DNA from: JACKAN01 sp964502735
Lineage (GTDB): Bacteria; Bdellovibrionota; Bdellovibrionia; Bdellovibrionales; UBA1609
Length of the DNA stretch: 64,000 nucleotides
Assembly (NCBI GenBank): GCA_964502735.1
Contig: CAZCYD010000005.1
Location: forward strand, 56,569-120,568
Direction of reading: 5' to 3'
Below, one piece after another: positions 58,268 through 64,000 of this stretch; position 1 is the first letter of the stretch; every line of letters begins with the position of its first letter. The notes beneath the pieces were generated by a model that was not told the DNA's origin, made no database searches, and saw only the letters and a program-made list of their open reading frames with translations. Position numbers and translations under genes: made by a program.

Positions 58268-59316
58268 ACAAAATTCAACGAGTACTTGCAGTTGAAACTA
58301 GTTGTGATGATACATCTGTAGCTATTGTCAGAACATCAGGGTTTGTCGAGTACATGACGTCCCTATCACAGGATGAGGTGCACAAGCCATTTGGTGGAGT
58401 CGTTCCAGAGGTTGCGAGTCGTGCACATTCAGAAAAAATACTTCACCTAATTGATAGAGCCATACAGGCTACCAGTTTGGGCTGGAAAGATATCGACGGT
58501 CTAGTTGTAACTAGTCGTCCAGGTTTGGTAGGCTCCTTACTTGTTGGATTAGTAACAGTTAAAACACTAGCTATAATTTATAAAAAACCATTTGTTGGTG
58601 TTAATCATATTGAGGGGCATATCTGGGCCCCTTTTGTTTATTCGGAAGAAACTCAAACAAAAATAGTACCAAATGAATTTCTTAGCCTGGCTGTAAGCGG
58701 AGGGCATACTCAAATTATTCATGTTAAGGGGTTTGGGAATTATACTATTTTAGGTAAGACTGTTGATGATGCCGCCGGTGAAGCTTTTGATAAATTTGCA
58801 AAGCTCTTGGGTTTGGGATACCCAGGTGGAGTTCTTGTCGATCAGCAAGCTCAACATGGAAACCCTCATGCCTACAAGTTTCCGCGTCCGATGTTAAGGT
58901 CAGGAAACCTTGACTTCAGCTTTTCAGGGTTAAAAACTGCAGCATGGAATGTTATTTCTAATTTAGAAACGGGCGAGTTATCGACGGAAATTCCAAATCT
59001 GTGTGCGAGCTACCAAGAGGCAATTGTGGACGTGTTATTGGAAAAACTTAAAATGTCGATTAGCAAAGTCGGCAATATGCCTGTAACCGTGACGGGTGGA
59101 GTATCAGCTAATAGCCGTTTTAGAGAAAAGGTTGAGGTTTGGGCAGAAAAAGAAAAACTTTCCTTTTGTAAGCCGGAATTAAAGTACTGTACGGACAATG
59201 CGGCCATGATAGGATACGCCGGGGCAAGAAGATTAGCTAAAGGAGAGTCAAGCTCTTTAGACCTTGGTCCATTCCCAAGCTCTTTAGAAAATGATTTCAA
59301 ATATGAAGATTTCTGA
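58264..59316 (+). CDS. tsaD: tRNA threonylcarbamoyladenosine synthesis protein TsaD
   Basis: TsaD transfers the threonylcarbamoyl group to A37 of tRNAs that read ANN codons. The 350 residues contain VLAVETSCDDTSVAIV, the metal-binding HIEGH with His115 and His119, VDDAAGEAFDKFAKLLGLGYPGG, and the C-terminal VTGGVSANSRFREKVEVWAEKEKLSF, KYCTDNAAMIGYAG. The 3' end overlaps rsmA. Confidence 0.97.
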   Translation: MNKIQRVLAVETSCDDTSVAIVRTSGFVEYMTSLSQDEVHKPFGGVVPEVASRAHSEKILHLIDRAIQATSLGWKDIDGLVVTSRPGLVGSLLVGLVTVKTLAIIYKKPFVGVNHIEGHIWAPFVYSEETQTKIVPNEFLSLAVSGGHTQIIHVKGFGNYTILGKTVDDAAGEAFDKFAKLLGLGYPGGVLVDQQAQHGNPHAYKFPRPMLRSGNLDFSFSGLKTAAWNVISNLETGELSTEIPNLCASYQEAIVDVLLEKLKMSISKVGNMPVTVTGGVSANSRFREKVEVWAEKEKLSFCKPELKYCTDNAAMIGYAGARRLAKGESSSLDLGPFPSSLENDFKYEDF

Positions 59317-60097
59317 AGTTAAAAGCCTTTGTGAGAATTTGGGAATTAGACCCACTAAAAGTTTAGGACAAAACTTTTTAGTTGATGAAAGTGTATGCAA
59401 AAAAATAGTAAGCCATACCATCGGTGAATATATCAATATTTTTGAAATCGGTCCGGGCTTGGGAGCTTTAACGAGAGGGCTATCTGAAATTCATCCAAAT
59501 TTAAGATTAATAGAGTTAGATGGCAAGTTGGCAAATTATTGGCAACAAGAAGGTTTTGAAGTCAGCAATATAGATGCAGCTAAACTAGATTGGAAGGTTT
59601 TAACGAGCTCAGGAGCAACCCTAGTTGTTAGTAATTTGCCATATCAAATATCTTCAGTCATCGTCGTGGAGTTGTCGAGCATTAGCAATGTGATAAAAAT
59701 GGTTTTGATGTTTCAAAAAGAAGTGGCACAAAGATTATCTTCAAAGCCTCGATCAAAAGACTATGGGTTTTTATCAGTTATAGCTCAAACCTTTTGGAAT
59801 ATAGAGAAACTCGTTGATGTTTCAGCAGGTGCATTTTACCCTCCACCTAAAATTGAAAGTCGAGTCCTTGTTTTTAATAGGATAGATGGAATAACATTCT
59901 CAGAAAAATTTACTACCTTTGTTAAAAAAGCGTTTAGTCAGAGACGCAAGTATTTAGTTAAGAATTTAAGCGTATATGACTCTTCCCAGAGACCTATTAG
60001 AGAGGTCTTTCTTAAAATGGGATTGGAATTGAATGTGAGAGCAGAAGAGTTGTCAGTTAAGCAGTATCAAAATTTATATAATGAGTTAGGATTATGA
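59303..60097 (+). CDS. rsmA: 16S rRNA dimethyladenosine transferase RsmA (KsgA)
   Basis: RsmA dimethylates A1518 and A1519. From the ATG at 59303 the protein reads ISEVKSLCENLGIRPTKSLGQNFLVDESVCKKIV, with the SAM motif EIGPGLGALT, the catalytic SNLPYQISSVIVVEL and FQKEVAQRLSSKPRSKDYGFLSVIAQ. An in-frame ATG at 59291 inside tsaD is possible. smpB starts four bases before the stop. Confidence 0.95.
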   Translation: MKISEVKSLCENLGIRPTKSLGQNFLVDESVCKKIVSHTIGEYINIFEIGPGLGALTRGLSEIHPNLRLIELDGKLANYWQQEGFEVSNIDAAKLDWKVLTSSGATLVVSNLPYQISSVIVVELSSISNVIKMVLMFQKEVAQRLSSKPRSKDYGFLSVIAQTFWNIEKLVDVSAGAFYPPPKIESRVLVFNRIDGITFSEKFTTFVKKAFSQRRKYLVKNLSVYDSSQRPIREVFLKMGLELNVRAEELSVKQYQNLYNELGL

Positions 60098-60546
60098 GTA
60101 TTAAAATTGTCAGCGAAAATAAAAAAGCAAGGCACGACTATGAAATCATTGAGAAGTACGAAGCTGGTATTGTGCTAACTGGCAGTGAAGTTAAATCTTT
60201 AAGAGAAAGCCAAATTACACTAAAAGATGCCTATGTGTCGTTTAAGGGAGATGAAGCCTATTTACAAAATGCGCATATTGCTGAATACAAACAGAGTAGC
60301 TATTTTAATCATGAGCCTGAGCGTCTGCGAAAGCTTCTTTTAAATCGAAGAGAAATTAATGAAATTCACGCGGCAGTCAAAGAAAAGGGATATTCTTGTA
60401 TTCCACTAAAAGTGTACTTTAAAAAAGGTAGGGCTAAAGTTGAGATTGCTCTTGTAAGAGGTAAACTTAAAGGAGATAAACGAGAAAGCCTTAAGACGCG
60501 TGACGCGAATTTGGAGCTTCAGAGACAGTTGCGCCGTTCGAGGTAA
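60094..60546 (+). CDS. smpB: SsrA-binding protein SmpB
   Basis: SmpB brings tmRNA to stalled ribosomes. The 150 residues are complete: IKIVSENKKARHDYEIIEKYEAGIVLTGSEVKSLRE, SITLKDAYVSFKGDEAYLQNAHIAEYKQSSYFNHEPERLRKLLLNRREI and the C-terminal basic tail KKGRAKVEIALVRGKLKGDKRESLKTRDANLELQRQLRRSR. The last 56 bases overlap the 3' end of the opposite-strand membrane protein gene. ssrA is not in the window. Confidence 0.97.
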   Translation: MSIKIVSENKKARHDYEIIEKYEAGIVLTGSEVKSLRESQITLKDAYVSFKGDEAYLQNAHIAEYKQSSYFNHEPERLRKLLLNRREINEIHAAVKEKGYSCIPLKVYFKKGRAKVEIALVRGKLKGDKRESLKTRDANLELQRQLRRSR

Positions 60547-61135
60547 TCTGAACCTCATCTAAGCCTATTTGTAATCTTTTTCTATTTATTAAATTTATCC
60601 ATTCTTGGTGTTGAGGGTGGTCAATTGGAATATTTAAGTTTATTAAGTTTTCCACCTCTTGGTTTTGTATTTCGCGAATAAAATAATACAGATGATTATA
60701 GAGTCCTATGATTTCCGTGAATTCACTATAATTTTTTTCAATTATTGGACCACTATTCCACTTTCCGTGACTTAGATTTCTTATTTTATTTTTTACAACT
60801 TGTAGTGTTCGATCTACTCGCGATAGGAGTCTAAATACAATTACAGTTAAGACTAATAAAGAGGCTAGAACGGTAGCTATAAAGAGGTTGTTAATCCAAA
60901 ATTTCTCTTTTTCTAACTGTTGCACAATAGCTGGAGTACTTTCATATGCCAGTTCAATAAATAAATCATAGTTAAAGTTAATGTAATAGATAACAGGAAT
61001 TGAGAAAAACACCAGACTGAGTGCAAACACTCCTACAATAAAAAGTGTGTATTTAAATTCAATGCGTTTTAACACTTCGAATTTCTTATGCCCGTCAGGT
61101 TTATCACTGAACTTAGTTGTCAATGGGGTCCACAT
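60491..61135 (-). CDS. Two-helix membrane protein with a HAMP-like region
   Basis: 214 residues. Two membrane helices (YTLFIVGVFALSLVFFSIPVIYYI and NNLFIATVLASLLVLTVIVFRLL) flank a short outside loop, followed by a HAMP-like helix pair (SRVDRTLQVVKNKIRNLSHGKW) and a charged C-terminus. No kinase or methyl-accepting domain follows, so it could be a truncated sensor or a stand-alone signal transducer. Its 3' end overlaps smpB by 56 bases on the other strand. Start chosen at the only good ATG. Confidence 0.65.
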   Translation of the reverse strand: MWTPLTTKFSDKPDGHKKFEVLKRIEFKYTLFIVGVFALSLVFFSIPVIYYINFNYDLFIELAYESTPAIVQQLEKEKFWINNLFIATVLASLLVLTVIVFRLLSRVDRTLQVVKNKIRNLSHGKWNSGPIIEKNYSEFTEIIGLYNHLYYFIREIQNQEVENLINLNIPIDHPQHQEWINLINRKRLQIGLDEVQITSNGATVSEAPNSRHAS

Positions 61136-61189
61136 GTCTATATTCTAATTTAGGTTGTCTTTTAATTAAAGGCTGCATATCATAAAGTA

Positions 61190-61963
61190 ATGAACTCCCA
61201 TCTATTGTCCATCGGCAAAATTTGCCTATACCTTATTTTTGTCTTGTTGCTATCTTCATGTGTTTCAAATCGTAAAATGGGAGGCATGGGGTCTGAGGGC
61301 GGAAATATTGAGAATTCGGAGTTTGAATTATCTTTAACTTCGGAACGTGAAAATTTAGAAAAATTGCGTGATAATATTCCCAAAGAAGTCAGAGAATCTA
61401 ATGATTCTCTGAAGGAAATTCTTAAACAAATGGGTGAGCTAAAAATTCACCCTCAAAAAGTTAGAGAAAATTTTGATAAGATGCAGAGAAAGCAGAGAAC
61501 AATTTTTCAGAAAGCACAAAAAAAATCTAGAGAAGCTTACACCAAAGAGGAAGCAAAGAATCGGGAAAGTTTTCTTAAACAGCAGAAAGCATTAAGAGAT
61601 AAGTCTAGAAAAGAGGATATGGATCGCGATCAGAGGTCTGAATTTTATAATGAATTAGATTTACGTAGGCGAGAGTTTTTTTCTGAACAAAGAGATAAAA
61701 GAAAAGAATTTGAGTCAGAATTAAAAGAAAAGAATAATGATTTTTATCACAACCTAACAACTCAGAGAAAAGAGTTTAATGAGGAATGGAAGTCTTACAA
61801 TACTAGGTGGCAAGAATGGCAAAGAAACAAAAAGAGCAAACCCTTGACTAGTTCTGAGAGATCAAGCTCAAATAGTTTTTTTAGTCCACAAGAAGCTGCC
61901 GAATTTGATAGATTAAGAAAATTAGAAGGACAGAGGCAAAGACTTTCAACAGAAGACAACTAG
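61190..61963 (+). CDS. Coiled-coil lipoprotein, highly charged
   Basis: 257 residues. Lipobox VLLLSSC (Cys at 24), a short Gly/Ser stretch, then almost 200 residues of Lys/Arg/Glu/Asp-rich coiled coil (REKARKKSREAYTKEEAKNRESFLKQQKALRDKSRKEDMDRDQRSEFYNELDLRRREFFSEQRDKR and similar) and a Ser-rich tail. No enzyme motif. Such proteins often space or stiffen envelope structures; no family recognised. Confidence 0.72.
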   Translation: MNSHLLSIGKICLYLIFVLLLSSCVSNRKMGGMGSEGGNIENSEFELSLTSERENLEKLRDNIPKEVRESNDSLKEILKQMGELKIHPQKVRENFDKMQRKQRTIFQKAQKKSREAYTKEEAKNRESFLKQQKALRDKSRKEDMDRDQRSEFYNELDLRRREFFSEQRDKRKEFESELKEKNNDFYHNLTTQRKEFNEEWKSYNTRWQEWQRNKKSKPLTSSERSSSNSFFSPQEAAEFDRLRKLEGQRQRLSTEDN

Positions 61964-61975
61964 TCAATTTTTACG

Positions 61976-63022
61976 TCAGTTTATGACTTCAATTTGCATT
62001 TGATTCTTGAGAGCTTTAGAGAAATTTTCTTCATTATGAATCCAAACGTTAAAACTTCCTGAAGAGTATTCTGGTCCGTCATGAAATGACCAGCTAACAT
62101 TGGATTGGACATTGGTTTCAATTTTAAGAAATAAAATGGGAACAGTATTTTTAGAAAAATTTTGTTTGACGGCGGGTTTGTTGTCAAAGCCGATTTCAAT
62201 TGTGCACCCATCAATACACTGAACTTTTGGAAAAATTGGAATTTGTCCGCCATTGGAGTGTAAAAATACATGATTATTAGGAGGAAACGGGGCTTCATAG
62301 GTCAACGGCATGTGGTTTTTTTCTAAACCTATATTAACGCCTTCTGGGAGGCTAGGTTTTACGTCTTCAGAATTGTTGGCAGGATCTCTTGCTCGCCCAT
62401 CGGTATGGGTGTTTCTAGAGGTTTGTATTCCCTTTTTGTTATTTATCAGGGCCTTTTTGTCTTTAAGAGCGACTTGATCTCCTCTGTATTTAACATTGAT
62501 GCTTCGATCAAAACTAATGACCTCCATTCCTATACCAGGTTTATAGGATACTGAGAACTGAGCATCCTTTTCGCCATTAATTGTAACAGACTCCTGATTG
62601 GCTTTAATTTCAATTTCCTCAGATTCTCCAAGGGAACCGGATACTCCGCCCTTTTCAATTTTCATATCTACTTTTCCATTAAATTCGCGAAGTACAACTA
62701 GGCTTTGCTCGCCGATAACTAATTGAGAGCCTTTAAGAAATTTAAGCATAATCTTGGAATTATCACCTGAAAAAATAGAGTCTCCATTGCCAATAATATC
62801 TCCGGATTTAACTTCATCAAATTCAAAGCTCATTGGCATTCGACGTCTAACTTGTTGATCCGTACTAATAACTTCAGCAATTTTATCGTCTGGGTGGATT
62901 TTTCTTTTTGCAAATAATGACTCAAAGTAAATGAGAAAAATAATTGCTGATACAAATATCGAACAAGAGAGTGTCACTAGAATTTTTTCGATGGGGCTGC
63001 ATCTATTCCACATTCTATTCAT
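61976..63022 (-). CDS. FecR-domain membrane protein
   Basis: 348 residues with one N-terminal membrane helix (EKILVTLSCSIFVSAIIFLIYF) and a periplasmic FecR-like domain around residues 70-160 (SGDIIGNGDSIFSGDNSKIMLKFLKGSQLVIGEQSLVVLREFNGKVDMKIEKGGVSG), a pattern seen in FecR proteins and in bacterial surface proteins that bind carbohydrate or peptide. The rest is beta-rich with one Cys pair (VQCIDGCTIEIGF). Its partner, a sigma factor of the FecI type, is not nearby. It is read tail to tail with the charged lipoprotein. Confidence 0.75.
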   Translation of the reverse strand: MNRMWNRCSPIEKILVTLSCSIFVSAIIFLIYFESLFAKRKIHPDDKIAEVISTDQQVRRRMPMSFEFDEVKSGDIIGNGDSIFSGDNSKIMLKFLKGSQLVIGEQSLVVLREFNGKVDMKIEKGGVSGSLGESEEIEIKANQESVTINGEKDAQFSVSYKPGIGMEVISFDRSINVKYRGDQVALKDKKALINNKKGIQTSRNTHTDGRARDPANNSEDVKPSLPEGVNIGLEKNHMPLTYEAPFPPNNHVFLHSNGGQIPIFPKVQCIDGCTIEIGFDNKPAVKQNFSKNTVPILFLKIETNVQSNVSWSFHDGPEYSSGSFNVWIHNEENFSKALKNQMQIEVIN

Positions 63023-63300
63023 CTTGTTTTAAAAACTCCTCTAAAAGCCACAATTGTACGTTAGATGACATATTTTTATCGGATTTTAAGTTTGAAGTTA
63101 CAGTCTAGTTGATCGTAGTGGTGCCATACAAATGGCTATTTTGGCTATTTGTCCAGTTACATAAAGTGAGTGTATTATTATAAACTCAGAATGGTGCTGA
63201 ACAATTCTGTATTGTCACCCGCCAGATATTTTGTGTAATAATTTTTTCTAGAATTGAACGTTTGCCTATAAGACTTGAGGCCAGTAGACTGAGCTTTGAA

Positions 63301-63894
63301 ATGTTGACCTCAACAAAATTATTACGTTATGGATTTATACTTTTTGGTATTTACATTGCCTATGCGGGGATGATGGGCATAAATCAGAGGTTCTCCCCAG
63401 TTTTCGATAGTGATGACAAGAAGATGCGCGAGCAAGAGTCACTTGAGACGGCAATGGCGGCAGTTGCGAAGGCTCTAAGTCCCGATTCAAAGAAAAGAAT
63501 TGAACGCGACTTACTCACCTCTCTTCAATCCTCGACTGTAGAGAATAAGTATAAAATTATAAAATTTTTATCTTACTTAGACATCGCTGGGGACGAACTG
63601 GAGAGCTATTTAATAAGAGTATTGCAAGATCCACTTCAAGAGAACTTATACAGTGTATCAATGAAGTATTTAGCAAGACAGAAGAGTCAGTGGTTGTCTG
63701 AAAATCTTAATGTGTTTTTAACGAACTCAAGTGACTTCGTTCGTCTTGTGGCTTTAGGTGTTCTATTGGACTTGTGTCCTGTTGATGCGACTAATTTATT
63801 GGAGCAGTTTCTAATTGCTGAGAAGAACTTACAGTTAAAAAACTATGCTTTTAAAATTAAAAGTAAACTGGATTTATGCGAGTCTTTTTTTTGA
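63301..63894 (+). CDS. Membrane-anchored alpha-helical repeat protein
   Basis: 197 residues from the ATG at 63301 (an in-frame TTG at 63262 is possible). One N-terminal membrane segment (LLRYGFILFGIYIAYAGMMGI) is followed by about 150 helical residues with a HEAT-like rhythm (ALSPDSKKRIERDLLTSLQSSTVENKYKIIKFLSYLDIAGDELESYLIRVLQD onward). No family recognised. Nothing follows it in the window except a repeat element. Confidence 0.65.
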   Translation: MLTSTKLLRYGFILFGIYIAYAGMMGINQRFSPVFDSDDKKMREQESLETAMAAVAKALSPDSKKRIERDLLTSLQSSTVENKYKIIKFLSYLDIAGDELESYLIRVLQDPLQENLYSVSMKYLARQKSQWLSENLNVFLTNSSDFVRLVALGVLLDLCPVDATNLLEQFLIAEKNLQLKNYAFKIKSKLDLCESFF

Positions 63895-63917
63895 ACTGTT
63901 TGTTTCTGTGTCTATTT

Positions 63918-63957
63918 AAACCCAAATCTGCGGATAAAATGCATCAAAATTTCCTCA
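63918..63957. repeat. About 40-bp repeat, copy B, then an unassigned tail
   Basis: Shares ggataaaatg and ctcaa, and about four bases in five overall, with 41389-41425. Like that copy it follows a stop codon. The rest of the window, to 64000, has a ggctc-cgat-gagcc hairpin and no gene that I can see. Confidence 0.5.
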
Positions 63958-64000
63958 AACCCTTTGACTTGCGGGGCTCCGATGAGCCGGAGGCGATCAC

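Noticed and set aside
1..64000. tRNA, rRNA, CRISPR arrays, insertion sequences, prophage or integrase genes
   Set aside because: None was visible by eye; the inverted repeats found are not paired with a transposase gene in this window.

Overview
The window looks like a chromosomal segment of an AT-rich, motile, Gram-negative bacterium related to Bdellovibrio (Bdellovibrionota). This rests on gene content and order: a pilT / pgpA / cinA / recA block followed by a large flgF-to-flgL operon, five short flagellin genes, many signal-peptide lipoproteins, a DUF4423/TIGR02147-like protein, and a Pal / YbgF / TsaD / RsmA / SmpB block. The species cannot be fixed from the sequence. I see no rRNA, tRNA, CRISPR array, prophage or insertion sequence.

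Layout. 1-6.3 kb: housekeeping and repair genes (lipoprotein fragment, mutY, recX, pilT on the minus strand; pgpA, the cinA-type amidohydrolase and recA on the plus strand, ending in a strong terminator). 6.4-12.5 kb: a secreted nuclease, three paralogous Ig-like lipoproteins, an aspartokinase and an MltD-type lytic transglycosylase. 12.7-21.5 kb: a sigma54-promoted flagellar operon flgF-flgG-flgA-flgH-flgI-(74-codon ORF)-flgJ-flgM-flgN-flgK-flgL. 21.7-27.5 kb: a tyrosine-rich lipoprotein, csrA, fliW, a periplasmic protein, prmA, rsmE, an RDD-type membrane protein and an hldE C-domain gene. 27.5-30.5 kb: minus-strand stress and envelope genes. 30.8-42 kb: five flagellin genes, each with its own sigma28-type promoter, interleaved with small secreted proteins, a frameshifted gene, a divergent regulator-like gene, and large inverted repeats. 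41.5-50 kb: flaG, fliD, fliS, a fliT-like gene, then a second sigma54-promoted cluster (TPR protein, nucleotide-binding-fold protein, two GT9 glycosyltransferases, small coil protein, unknown protein) that I interpret as flagellin glycosylation. 50.1-55.9 kb: histidine kinase and receiver protein, rsmD, coaD, an aminotransferase and a DUF2802-like membrane protein. 56-64 kb: pal and ybgF-like envelope genes, tsaD, rsmA, smpB, and several envelope proteins of unknown role.

How it fits together. The flagellar genes show a visible regulatory hierarchy. Sigma54 sites (GG-N10-GC) stand before flgF and before the glycosylation cluster. FlgM, the sigma28 antagonist, lies in the flgF operon. Sigma28 sites (TAAA/TTAA-N15-GCCGATAA-like) stand before all five flagellins and one small gene. 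CsrA and FliW are adjacent, and the csrA leader carries two hairpins with GGA in the loop, as expected for CsrA autoregulation.

The most unusual items are: a gene split by a run of eight A with an intact second frame behind it (37.4-38.2 kb), next to a 35-bp perfect-arm inverted repeat shared with a divergent regulator-like gene; the recurring CTAGAC motif around the flagellin promoters; three Ig-like lipoproteins with matching sigma54-like promoters; a 46-bp inverted repeat whose core recurs 25 kb away at the end of another ORF; and the putative glycosylation operon.
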